Of a stretch of DNA of 64,000 nucleotides, positions 25,361 through 33,255 are shown piece after piece. The stretch is from Bacillota bacterium (GTDB taxonomy: Bacteria > Bacillota > Clostridia > Lachnospirales > Lachnospiraceae): positions 10,039 to 74,038 of the forward strand of contig JAEZGY010000055.1 of assembly GCA_023416695.1 (NCBI GenBank). Reading direction: 5' to 3'. Numbering within the stretch: the stretch's first letter is position 1; every line of letters starts with the position of its first letter. The notes beneath the pieces were generated by a model. That model was not told the DNA's origin. It worked only from the letters and a program-made list of their open reading frames with translations, and did no database searches. A program made the position numbers and the translations under genes.

Positions 25361-26044
25361 ATGAAAAAGAGTTGTTTTATTATGGCACAAAATATTAAGA
25401 GCAGCCTTACGTTAAAAACAATACTGGGAGTGTTACTTGGAAATGTAATTATTGGGATTGCCATTGCCATTTTAAGAGTGTCCAATATGGGAAATGACCC
25501 CTACACCGCTATGAATATGGCAGTGTCAGAGACCATTGGTAAAGGGCTAGGGGCTTACCAGATTGTACTGAATTTAATTCTTCTTGTGGTACAGATAATT
25601 TGGGGGCGTAAGTATATAGGACTAGGTACTATCATTAATATGTTTTTGTTAGGATATGTTGTACAATACATGATTCCAGTGGTGGAAATGCTGATAGGAA
25701 AAGAGGGCTCCCATGACTTTGTTATTAAGCTAATCATCATGGCAATAGCTCTAATAGTGCTAGCCTTTGGTCTAGCCATATACCAATCAGCTAATTCGGG
25801 AGTCGCTCCATACGATTATCTGTCTCTAGGCATGACAGATGCCCTTCCAACGCCATATTTTTTTAATCGAGTTAGTACAGATGCAATTTGTGTAATGGTT
25901 TCACTAAGTACATTTTTGTTAGGATTTCAGGAGTTTGAAGGCTGCCACCTTGGTATTGGGACTGTTGTTACAGCTCTATGCTTAGGTCCGCTGATAGCAA
26001 TGTTTAATAAACTAGTAAAACCATTTTATAAAGTGAATAAATAA
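25361..26044 (+). CDS. YczE/YyaS/YitT family membrane protein
   Basis: A 227-residue membrane protein with five to six helices. 'ILRVSNMGNDPYTAMNMAVSE' near residue 40 and 'IYQSANSGVAPYDYLSLGMTDALP' near 140 are the repeated G-x-D/A-P-x motifs of COG2364. The 'GLGTIINMFLLGYVVQYMIP' region lies between. Function is unknown; some relatives sit beside transport regulators. The start at 25361 has AAGAGGA upstream. The next promoter (26050) begins 6 nt after the stop. Confidence 0.82.
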   Translation: MKKSCFIMAQNIKSSLTLKTILGVLLGNVIIGIAIAILRVSNMGNDPYTAMNMAVSETIGKGLGAYQIVLNLILLVVQIIWGRKYIGLGTIINMFLLGYVVQYMIPVVEMLIGKEGSHDFVIKLIIMAIALIVLAFGLAIYQSANSGVAPYDYLSLGMTDALPTPYFFNRVSTDAICVMVSLSTFLLGFQEFEGCHLGIGTVVTALCLGPLIAMFNKLVKPFYKVNK

Positions 26045-26049
26045 TAGAA

Positions 26050-26078
26050 TTGACACATATACATATTTTACATATAAT
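26050..26078 (+). promoter_or_regulatory. Consensus sigma-A promoter of the metal-ATPase transcript
   Basis: TTGACA (26050-26055) and TATAAT (26073-26078) with 17-nt spacing. It drives a ~260-nt leader that holds the riboswitch. Confidence 0.9.
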
Positions 26079-26133
26079 GGTAAATATAATTTCTCTTTGC
26101 ACTGCATTACATTCTTTATTAGAATGCGAGTTC

Positions 26134-26242
26134 AACAGTACAGACTGAGCAGGCGATGAATCTTTCTAAGATCATGGGGCCGGGCCACCCAATGTGTGGC
26201 AACAGATTGCATTCAAGCATATCTGTGGGACAGTAGTATGTT
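26134..26242 (+). ncRNA. czcD/NiCo-type transition-metal riboswitch aptamer
   Basis: The conserved blocks of the czcD (NiCo) motif occur in order: GACTGAGCAGGC (26143-26154), an ATCTT/AAGAT hairpin, GCCGGGCCAC (26179-26188) with its GTGGC partner, GCAACAGAT (26199-26207), its partner ATCTGT (26221-26226), and the overlapping GTGGGACAG (26225-26233). AACA/TGTT with TAC/GTA closes the outer stem. This four-way junction was described as sensing Ni2+ and Co2+ and later argued to sense Fe2+. Its position, 107 nt before a P-type cation ATPase gene, is the expected context. Confidence 0.88.
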
Positions 26243-26264
26243 CCATAGGTGTGCTTTTCTTTTG
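26217..26264 (+). terminator. Riboswitch-controlled terminator
   Basis: GCATATCTGTGG (26217-26228) pairs fully, with three G-U pairs, to CCATAGGTGTGC (26243-26254), followed by TTTTCTTTT. The left arm overlaps the aptamer's P4 and GGGACAG segment, so aptamer folding prevents termination. A second hairpin, GTTCC-N-TAGG-N-GTG (26240-26253) with CAC-N-CCTA-N-GGAAC (26266-26279), would sequester the right arm as antiterminator. Confidence 0.78.
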
Positions 26265-26348
26265 TCACTCCTACGGAACAATGACCCCGAAAATGAAGTG
26301 CCATAGAGCTATCAAACTAATGCCATCGGCAATCAGGAGGTAACTTTT

Positions 26349-28874
26349 ATGACAAACACGAATCTTAACCTGACAGGACTAACTAGTGTCAGAGCAAAAC
26401 AATTGCAGCAACAATATGGTAAAAATGAGTTAACAACAGAGAAGAAGGAGTGCTTTATAATAAAACTTCTTCACATCGTAGGTGAACCTATGTTTTTACT
26501 CCTTATTGTTACTGCAATTATTTATTTTATCCTAGGAGAACCTAGAGACGGAGCAGTTATGCTAGTCTTTGTTCTCGGAGTAATTAGCATTGATGTCATT
26601 CAGGAGTGGAAGACAGATAAGACTCTTCAAGCGTTAAAGGAACTATCGGCCCCTCACGTGAATGTCATTCGAGATGGGATAGAGCAGACCATAGCTAGCT
26701 CTGATTTGGTTCCAGGAGATATTATGCTTATCTTTGAAGGAATCAAGATACCTGCTGATGGAAGTATCGTCAAATGCAATGACTTATGTGTAGATGAATC
26801 CTCCCTTACTGGGGAAGCAGAAGGGGTATGGAAGGTAGCATCTGGAGATTTAGAGGACTTCACTAAAAATATGACAGAGTACTGGAAGAAGGACTATTGT
26901 TATGCTGGCACATTGGTGACGCAAGGAACTGCAACAGTGATAGTCACTCAAATTGGAAATACCACAGAATATGGGAAAATAGGTGCTAGTGTTGCCGGTG
27001 TCAAAGAGGAAGCAAGTCCTCTATTTAAACAGACAAGAAGCTTAGTGAAGTTATGTGCAGTCATTGCAGCAGTGCTACTAACCTTAGTAGGAGTATTTAC
27101 GTATATGAATTTAGGCGATCATAGCTTTAAGGAACGGATGATTGAAAGCATTTTATCCGGTATTACCTTAGCCATGGCAATGATTCCTGAGGAGTTTCCA
27201 GTAATCTTAACAGTGTTTCTCTCTATGGGAGCGTGGAGATTGGCCAAAAAGCATTCTCTAGTAAGAAAGCTTCCTTCCGTAGAAACTCTTGGAGCTATCT
27301 CTGTGCTCTGTGTTGATAAGACAGGTACCATTACTATGAATCAGATGAGGGTGGAAGATGCTTGGGCGGTGAGTGAGCAAGAAGAAGGTTTGTGTGAGAT
27401 TATGGGCTTAGGTTGTGAGACAGACGCTTATGATCCAATGGAAACTGCCATGTTATCCTATTGTGAAAAAAGGGGATTTGATAAAAACAGTTTATTTAGT
27501 GGGGAGCTAGTGAAAGAATATGCCTTTACCAATGAGCTAAAAATGATGGGGCATGTTTGGAGGAGAAATAATGAGATTGTGATTGCCGCAAAGGGCTGTC
27601 CAGAAAGTATTCTAACAATTTGTGACTTGTCAGAGGAGCAGGGAAAGCAAGTGGAGGATAAGGTTATATCACTGTCTAACAAAGGGCTTCGTGTTATTGC
27701 AGTAGCATCTGCTAAGATGAAAAGCGTAGAGGAGGTACCAGACACACTGATTCATTGTCATCTGACGTTTATAGGGTTAATTGGTCTTGAAGATCCTCCA
27801 AGAGAAAGTGTCAAGGAAGACCTCACCCGTTGCTATAAAGCAGGGATCCGAGTAGTCATGATTACAGGAGATAATGGAGTTACGGCTGCTTCCATTGCAA
27901 GAAAAGTAGGAATGCACAATTGCGACCACATTATCACAGGTGCAATGATAGAGCAAATGACAGAGGAAGAGTTACAGGAACAGGTAAAGGATGTATGTAT
28001 TTTTTCTCGAGTGATTCCTGAGCACAAGATGCGAATTGTAAAGGCATTTAAGGACAATGGAGAAATCGTAGCTATGACTGGTGACGGAGTAAATGATGCA
28101 CCGGCTTTAAAATATGCTGACATTGGTATTGCTATGGGGAAAAGAGGAAGCCAGGTATCTAGAGAGGCTGCAGACCTTATACTAATGGATGACAACTTTA
28201 CTACTATTGTGGAAACGGTACATGATGGAAGGAGAATCTATGACAATATAAGAAAGGCAGTAGGTTATGTATTTACCATACACATTCCTATCGCCCTTTC
28301 TGCTCTCCTTGCACCATTTCTAGGAATTACCCCAGTTGCAGTATTCTTGCTGCCATTACAAGTGGTGTTGTTAGAACTTATTATTGATCCTACCTGTTCA
28401 ATCGTGCTAGAAAGGCAACCAGCAGAACAGAATATCATGGAACGTAAACCACGTAAACAGAAAGAAAATATAGTAACTGCAAAACTATTGACGAAAAGTG
28501 TAATTCAAGGCTTAGTGATTTTTGTAGCCTCCTTTGGTGCTTACTATATTACCTTAGCAAATGATACATCTAATGCACCTACTGCAAGAGCTCTTGGCCT
28601 TGCTATTATTATGTTATCCAACTTGTTTTTGGTACAGGTAAATAGCTCTGAACGTGACCCATTTTGGAATTCAGTCAAGGCACTTGTAAATGACAAGGTA
28701 ATGTGGGGAGTAAATCTTGGGACTATCTTGATGTTAGCAGTGATTCTATATACACCACTTCATAGCTTTTTAAAACTTGCATCCTTATCTCCTTTACAGT
28801 TACTTCTTGCAGTGGGCATCGCTTTTGTGGCAGTGTTTTGGTATGAAGTAATCAAATGGAGTAAAAGAAAGTAA
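26349..28874 (+). CDS. P-type cation-transporting ATPase under NiCo riboswitch
   Basis: An 841-residue P2-type ATPase. The N-terminal cation-ATPase domain is followed by helices M1-M2 (~45-85), the actuator loop 'DESSLTGEAEG' (~149-159), M3-M4 with 'AMIPEEFPVIL' (~278-286), the phosphorylated Asp323 in 'CVDKTGTITMNQ', the ATP-binding and hinge motifs 'MITGDNGVTA' and 'MTGDGVNDAPALK', and six C-terminal helices. Architecture is SERCA/PMCA-like, but PEEFP stands where Ca2+ pumps usually have PEGLP. The riboswitch indicates export of Fe2+, Co2+ or Ni2+ rather than Ca2+; this is inference. AGGAGG precedes the ATG. Confidence 0.9.
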   Translation: MTNTNLNLTGLTSVRAKQLQQQYGKNELTTEKKECFIIKLLHIVGEPMFLLLIVTAIIYFILGEPRDGAVMLVFVLGVISIDVIQEWKTDKTLQALKELSAPHVNVIRDGIEQTIASSDLVPGDIMLIFEGIKIPADGSIVKCNDLCVDESSLTGEAEGVWKVASGDLEDFTKNMTEYWKKDYCYAGTLVTQGTATVIVTQIGNTTEYGKIGASVAGVKEEASPLFKQTRSLVKLCAVIAAVLLTLVGVFTYMNLGDHSFKERMIESILSGITLAMAMIPEEFPVILTVFLSMGAWRLAKKHSLVRKLPSVETLGAISVLCVDKTGTITMNQMRVEDAWAVSEQEEGLCEIMGLGCETDAYDPMETAMLSYCEKRGFDKNSLFSGELVKEYAFTNELKMMGHVWRRNNEIVIAAKGCPESILTICDLSEEQGKQVEDKVISLSNKGLRVIAVASAKMKSVEEVPDTLIHCHLTFIGLIGLEDPPRESVKEDLTRCYKAGIRVVMITGDNGVTAASIARKVGMHNCDHIITGAMIEQMTEEELQEQVKDVCIFSRVIPEHKMRIVKAFKDNGEIVAMTGDGVNDAPALKYADIGIAMGKRGSQVSREAADLILMDDNFTTIVETVHDGRRIYDNIRKAVGYVFTIHIPIALSALLAPFLGITPVAVFLLPLQVVLLELIIDPTCSIVLERQPAEQNIMERKPRKQKENIVTAKLLTKSVIQGLVIFVASFGAYYITLANDTSNAPTARALGLAIIMLSNLFLVQVNSSERDPFWNSVKALVNDKVMWGVNLGTILMLAVILYTPLHSFLKLASLSPLQLLLAVGIAFVAVFWYEVIKWSKRK

Positions 28875-28909
28875 TAGGATAGAAAGAGCGGATAACCTAT
28901 TTTCTTGGA

Positions 28910-29947
28910 TTATACCAATCCCATACAGAATTCAACAAAGATAGCAACTACCACTACTAATAGGGAAATGATAAATCCATGGATCATCGGGCGTACCCCG
29001 CTCTTTTTTATGTCCTTAAAGCTAGTATTTAGTCCGATTGCTGCAAGTGCCACAACCATTAGAAATTTACTTACTTGTTTTGAACTGTTACTTACCCATG
29101 TGGGAATTACACCAAAGCTATTTATAATGGCTAATGCCACAAAGCCAAGTATAAATAAAGGGAATAGGGAGACAAAGTTTAGTTTCTTTTGTCCCTCCAT
29201 ATGGCTCCCTGTAGCAAGGGCTTTCTTTTGCTTTAGATGAATGTTAATAAAGGAAAAGACCAGTACAGTGGGAATGATAGATAGGGTACGAGTTAGCTTT
29301 ACCATAGTAGCAAAGTCACCTGCCATCTCACTATAGGCGAAACCAGCGGCCACTACGCTGGAGGTATCATTTATAGCAGTACCAGTCCAAAGCCCATAGG
29401 CCATATCACTAAGGTTCATCATACGTCCTAGGGCTGGGAATAGTAGAATCATAGCCATATCAAATAAAAACGTAGCAGACATAGCATAAGCAATATCACT
29501 ATCTTCTGCATCTATTGCAGGAGCTATGGCTGCTATGGCAGAACCACCACAGATACCTGTACCAGCAGAAATTAGGTTAGATAACTTCCAGTTAAGCCCT
29601 AAAGCTTTTCCCACAAAGTATCCGCCTCCAAAACAGGTGATTAGAGTGAAGATCATGACTGTTAAGGAAAGCTTTCCTACTTGCAAAATGGTACCAATAC
29701 TAAGGGATGCACCTAGTAGGATAATGGCTAGCTTTAGTAATCTTTTTGAAGTGAATAATAGTCCACTCTCTAGTATAGCTGGATGCCAAAAATAATTAAT
29801 GAGCATCCCAATAAACAAAGCAATGACAGAAGCACCGATTAAGTGAATTGGTAATAACCCTTCTATAAATTTTGCTGCAGCTGCAATGAGAAAAGCTAAA
29901 GCAAGTCCAGGTATAATTGCAAGTATGTTTTGGTATAACTTTTTCAT
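28910..29947 (-). CDS. YeiH-family putative sulfate exporter
   Basis: A 345-residue membrane protein with about ten helices. Typical YeiH/Cons_hypoth698 segments are 'PIHLIGASVIALFIGMLINYFW', 'GAGTGICGGSAIAAIAPAIDA'-type motif ('SAGTGICGGSAIAAIAPAI', about residues 125-145) and 'GLWTGTAINDTSSVVAAGFAYS'. The family is called putative sulfate exporter, largely by homology; the transported ion is unproven here. TAGGAGA precedes the ATG. It is convergent with the metal ATPase, only 35 nt away, and no clear terminator lies between them. Confidence 0.9.
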   Translation of the reverse strand: MKKLYQNILAIIPGLALAFLIAAAAKFIEGLLPIHLIGASVIALFIGMLINYFWHPAILESGLLFTSKRLLKLAIILLGASLSIGTILQVGKLSLTVMIFTLITCFGGGYFVGKALGLNWKLSNLISAGTGICGGSAIAAIAPAIDAEDSDIAYAMSATFLFDMAMILLFPALGRMMNLSDMAYGLWTGTAINDTSSVVAAGFAYSEMAGDFATMVKLTRTLSIIPTVLVFSFINIHLKQKKALATGSHMEGQKKLNFVSLFPLFILGFVALAIINSFGVIPTWVSNSSKQVSKFLMVVALAAIGLNTSFKDIKKSGVRPMIHGFIISLLVVVVAIFVEFCMGLV

Positions 29948-29970
29948 ATAATATCTCCTATCATGTTAGT

Positions 29971-30015
29971 AAAAACAGCTAGCCATAATATAGTATTATA
30001 GCTAGCTGTTTTTTT
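29971..30015. terminator. Bidirectional terminator, copy 1 of a repeated hairpin
   Basis: AAAAACAGCTAGC and GCTAGCTGTTTTT flank an inner ATAATA/TATTAT stem. T runs lie on both sides, so it can end the minus-strand esterase transcript. It is nearly identical in its core to 33115-33157. Confidence 0.8.
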
Positions 30016-30076
30016 ATGTATTTATGATTCTAACTTTATTTTATGTATAGCGCTATGTTTTCAAGATAATGATGCC

Positions 30077-32317
30077 TTATTTAGTTTTAAGCCCAGTTTT
30101 ATTATAAGAGGATCGACCATTTTGGTTGTAGGCACGGACAGTATAATAATAATAGCCCTTTACCTTCTTCTTGGCAGTAGTATCGAAATAGCTTGTCGTA
30201 TTACCATTTCTAATGATTGCGATGCGTTTCCATTTGCCACCTGACACACGGCGATAGACATAATAGCCGGTAACTTGATAAGATTTGCTCCAGTTTATCA
30301 AATTACCTTTTGATGTCTTCGTCAGTTTTTGCAATTTAACTGTAGAGGGTACCTTCGATGTGGTGATCCCTTTATTATTGTAACTAGATCGACCATTTTT
30401 ATTGTAGGCACGTACCGTATAATAATAAAGCTTCCCTTCTACTACAGTTGTATCAGTATACGATTTAGCTGAGGAACTTGCTACAGTTGCAATTTTTCGC
30501 CAAGAACTACTTACTGTACGACGGTAAACATAATATCCAGTAGCATAGGTAGAAGATTTCCACGTAATTATCGTTCTTTTTCCAGAGTGTGTCACAACTT
30601 TCATGGCAACAGATGTAGGTATTGTATTGCTGATCCGTATACTGGCAGAATGACCACCAGCTACAGTGGCCGTTATGACACCTTGACAATTTTGAATCGG
30701 CATTAATAGGGTGCCTAATTCTAACCCTGCCCAAGTTGTATTACTCCAACATAAGGATTTACTTAGATACACTGGAGAAATCTTTGCTACCAGTGGTGTG
30801 TTCTCAGCGGGAGATAGTACAAGGTTAGTTGTTAGTGGAGTGTATCCATCTGCCCCATAAAGTGTTACCTTAGCAATATTAGTCGGAGGTTTCACGTAGT
30901 TGAGGATATAGCAAAGGTTTGTGGCAACGTCTCGTCCAATTTCGTTGTAACCTCTCTGTGAATAGTGAATAGATGGATGTACATCTTTTACAGTTTGAGG
31001 CATGGAGGTTTTTATAACAGTTGGATTTTCTATAAAGTAGTTTTCTTCTGTTCCATAGGTCTTTTTAAAATAGGTTGCGACGGAATCAGAAGTAGCCCAT
31101 TCATCTGCTAAATCACTGACTAAGTAAACGTTTTTAAATGCATCTTCGTTGGATTGTACTATGGAGAATAAAGACCTTCGGACGTTGGTTAAGTAGACAT
31201 CTTTTAAGCTATAAGCTTCCTTATCATCTGCTCCTGCGCGAGGCATAAGAATACCAGCAAATTCAAGATCCTTATTTACTCCACTGTGATTATCACTGCC
31301 TAGATCTTTCATTAGAGCTTTGTGCATATCTTTAAAATACTGCTTATAGGTTGCAGCACTTAACGGTGTATGTTCATCTGCCTCACCTTGGAGCCAGAAA
31401 TATCCTTTATGACGTAGGATATAGTGTCCGGCTTGAATTTCTTTGTATAATAGTTCTTCAGCATTCTGATATAGAGCGACAGCACGGTTATAATAATTAT
31501 CAGATGAATTGTCTGGTATCCATTTAGTGATAGAGGAACTTCCTATAGCTGCATTCACTAACCAGACTTTTTCTCCTGTCAGCTTGTACCAACGATAAGC
31601 AAAGGCACTATCCCATCCGGCTTTTCCTTGCCCTACAGAGGTAAGATTATTAAGACGCCTATATTCCTCTGTAGCACTATTATCTGTCATTGAACTTGGA
31701 AAGAAGAAGTTAACGTTCTCGGTAGATACTTGCTTCCATGGGGATTGATACCAGCCAATATACTCATTATACTTTTTACTGCTTGCAATATAGGTGTTGT
31801 ATACGGTTCCTTCTTCATTAACAATTCGCTGATTTTGATATGTAAGAGAGGTACTGGCTGTATTGGAAGAAAGAGCACCCTCAGCATTACTTTGACCAAT
31901 AAGTAGGAATAGACTGATTGGGGCAGCAGATATATTGAGTTGATAGACAGTACCATCCAAAAGGCTAATTACTACTGTACCACAACCAGTTGCAATGATT
32001 TTTTTCGGATTGGTGGGATCTATGGTTACTACGGCAACATCTGGATTGTTGGTTCCACATTGATAAGAAGTCACGGACATATGATTTGCTATAGTTTCAT
32101 CCGTAACAGTGTATATGGTTTGTACATCACTAGGAAAGGTATAACGATCATCATAGTGTAACATTACTGTTTTACTAGGCTCTGGGATAGTAATACTTCC
32201 CTCACTTTCTACCTGGAGTGAGATGCTTTCCTCAGCTTTTACCTGGAGTGAGATACATAATACAGCAAGAACGCATGATACAAAAATACTTAATACTCTT
32301 TTTGTTTTCATGTACAT
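30077..32317 (-). CDS. Secreted SASA-type (sialate O-acetylesterase-like) esterase with FN3 repeats
   Basis: A 746-residue exported protein. Residues 1-28 are a signal peptide. An Ig-like N-terminal region (~40-130) precedes an SGNH-type esterase domain (~133-465): the nucleophile serine is in 'LLIGQSNAEG', 'WLQGEADEH' is a conserved block, and the catalytic Asp-His lie in 'VKDVHPSIHYSQRGY'. Another Ig-like stretch (~475-565) and two FN3-like domains ('YYYTVRAYN.NGRSSYN', ~570-745) end it. Such enzymes deacetylate plant or mucin polysaccharides. No LPXTG motif is seen. GAGGTGG is 8 nt before the first ATG. Confidence 0.85.
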   Translation of the reverse strand: MYMKTKRVLSIFVSCVLAVLCISLQVKAEESISLQVESEGSITIPEPSKTVMLHYDDRYTFPSDVQTIYTVTDETIANHMSVTSYQCGTNNPDVAVVTIDPTNPKKIIATGCGTVVISLLDGTVYQLNISAAPISLFLLIGQSNAEGALSSNTASTSLTYQNQRIVNEEGTVYNTYIASSKKYNEYIGWYQSPWKQVSTENVNFFFPSSMTDNSATEEYRRLNNLTSVGQGKAGWDSAFAYRWYKLTGEKVWLVNAAIGSSSITKWIPDNSSDNYYNRAVALYQNAEELLYKEIQAGHYILRHKGYFWLQGEADEHTPLSAATYKQYFKDMHKALMKDLGSDNHSGVNKDLEFAGILMPRAGADDKEAYSLKDVYLTNVRRSLFSIVQSNEDAFKNVYLVSDLADEWATSDSVATYFKKTYGTEENYFIENPTVIKTSMPQTVKDVHPSIHYSQRGYNEIGRDVATNLCYILNYVKPPTNIAKVTLYGADGYTPLTTNLVLSPAENTPLVAKISPVYLSKSLCWSNTTWAGLELGTLLMPIQNCQGVITATVAGGHSASIRISNTIPTSVAMKVVTHSGKRTIITWKSSTYATGYYVYRRTVSSSWRKIATVASSSAKSYTDTTVVEGKLYYYTVRAYNKNGRSSYNNKGITTSKVPSTVKLQKLTKTSKGNLINWSKSYQVTGYYVYRRVSGGKWKRIAIIRNGNTTSYFDTTAKKKVKGYYYYTVRAYNQNGRSSYNKTGLKTK

Positions 32318-32436
32318 TTTAGAACCACCTCTCTATTTGTGTAATCCATCTGTGAAACAGATGAATCATATATAGTTTAGGTCGACTATTTTTAATAGCT
32401 TTATTACTTTATATTTATAATTAATTTAAAAATACA

Positions 32437-32470
32437 CAGTGTTAGGAATCAACTAAATGATCTAACACTG
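32437..32470. repeat. Inverted repeat upstream of ybaK
   Basis: CAGTGTTAG (32437-32445) and CTAACACTG (32462-32470) are perfect 9-bp arms with a 16-nt centre. No T run follows, so it may be an operator or a leader hairpin. The rest of the ~270-nt gap is AT-rich with nothing else recognised. Confidence 0.5.
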
Positions 32471-32586
32471 CAAGAAAGCCCTGATAATATGAGTTTGCTA
32501 TAACAGAAAAAAAGTTTTACAATAGCATCAAGAAACTGTACTGGAAAAGGTGTGTTTGGTAATAACAAATGGTAAGGATGGAAGTT

Positions 32587-33102
32587 ATGGGTAAAAATAA
32601 GAAAGAAATGCAAGTAGAACTAAAAACAAATGTCATACGACTTTTGGAACAGGCTAAAATACCATATCAACAATATAGCTATGGTGATGGAGAAGCCATT
32701 AGTGGAACAGAGGTAGCAAGAGTGTTGGGGTTAAAGAAAGAACAGGTATTTAAGACCCTTGTAACAGAAGGAAAGTCTAGGGAACATTACGTCTTTGTGA
32801 TTCCTGTTGCATTGGAGTTAAATCTTAAAAAGGCTGCAAAAGCAGTAGGGGAGAAATCCATAGAAATGATAAAATCCAAAGAACTGTTGCCACTTACTGG
32901 ATACCTTCATGGTGGCTGTTCCCCTATTGGCATGAAAAAGAGGTTTGTAACAGTTCTTCATGAAACGGCTGCCCAGTGGGAGACTATTATTTTTAGTGCA
33001 GGTAGAATTGGATTGCAAGTAGAGATAAAACCAGAGGATTTAAAAAAAATGGTGCCATACACTTTTGAGGATGTGGCAGATAATACAGATACCACCATAT
33101 AG
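32587..33102 (+). CDS. ybaK: YbaK/EbsC family Cys-tRNA(Pro) deacylase
   Basis: A 171-residue trans-editing enzyme that hydrolyses mischarged Cys-tRNA(Pro). 'TNVIRLLEQAKIPYQQYSYGDG', 'GTEVARVLGLKKEQVFKTLVTEG' and 'YVFVIPVALELNLKKAAKAVGEKS' are the N-terminal and central motifs; 'GYLHGGCSPIGMKKRFVTVLHE' and 'IIFSAGRIGLQVEIKPEDL' close the fold. The length is usual for YbaK. Starts at 32569, 32578 and 32587 are in frame; the last gives the typical N-terminus and keeps the AAGG(A) upstream. A terminator follows 12 nt after the stop. Confidence 0.9.
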   Translation: MGKNKKEMQVELKTNVIRLLEQAKIPYQQYSYGDGEAISGTEVARVLGLKKEQVFKTLVTEGKSREHYVFVIPVALELNLKKAAKAVGEKSIEMIKSKELLPLTGYLHGGCSPIGMKKRFVTVLHETAAQWETIIFSAGRIGLQVEIKPEDLKKMVPYTFEDVADNTDTTI

Positions 33103-33114
33103 AGGGACTTAGCT

Positions 33115-33157
33115 CAGCTAGCTATAATATATTATTATAGCTAGCTGTTATTTTTTG
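33115..33157 (+). terminator. Terminator after ybaK, copy 2 of a repeated hairpin
   Basis: CAGCTAGCTATAATA and TATTATAGCTAGCTG form a perfect 15-bp stem with loop TAT, followed by TTATTTTTT. It differs at only a few positions from the hairpin at 29971-30015. Confidence 0.9.
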
Positions 33158-33205
33158 GTATTAACTGATAATGGATGGAGTATGGTATCATAACATAACA
33201 TAGTA

Positions 33206-33221
33206 AACCAATAGGAATTGT
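33206..33221 (+). promoter_or_regulatory. Possible CymR-type site upstream of metY
   Basis: AACCAATAGGAATTG resembles the CC-AT-GGAATT core I recall for CymR, the cysteine-responsive repressor of Firmicutes sulfur genes. It lies about 35 nt before the metY start, a repressing position. Recall-based and not tested. Confidence 0.35.
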
Positions 33222-33255
33222 ATGGCAGGTATACACTGCAGATAGGAGTGATAGT

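Noticed and set aside
26119..26304. Minus-strand open frame of 61 codons in front of the metal ATPase
   Set aside because: It lies exactly over the riboswitch, lacks a ribosome site and its composition follows the RNA structure; the NiCo aptamer explains the sequence.
26045..26348. M-box (Mg2+) or yybP-ykoY (Mn2+) riboswitch
   Set aside because: The conserved blocks of these classes are missing, whereas the NiCo/czcD blocks are present in order.
28874..28909. Terminator between the metal ATPase and YeiH genes
   Set aside because: Only a 6-bp AATAGG/CCTATT pairing with a long loop is visible; too weak to call.
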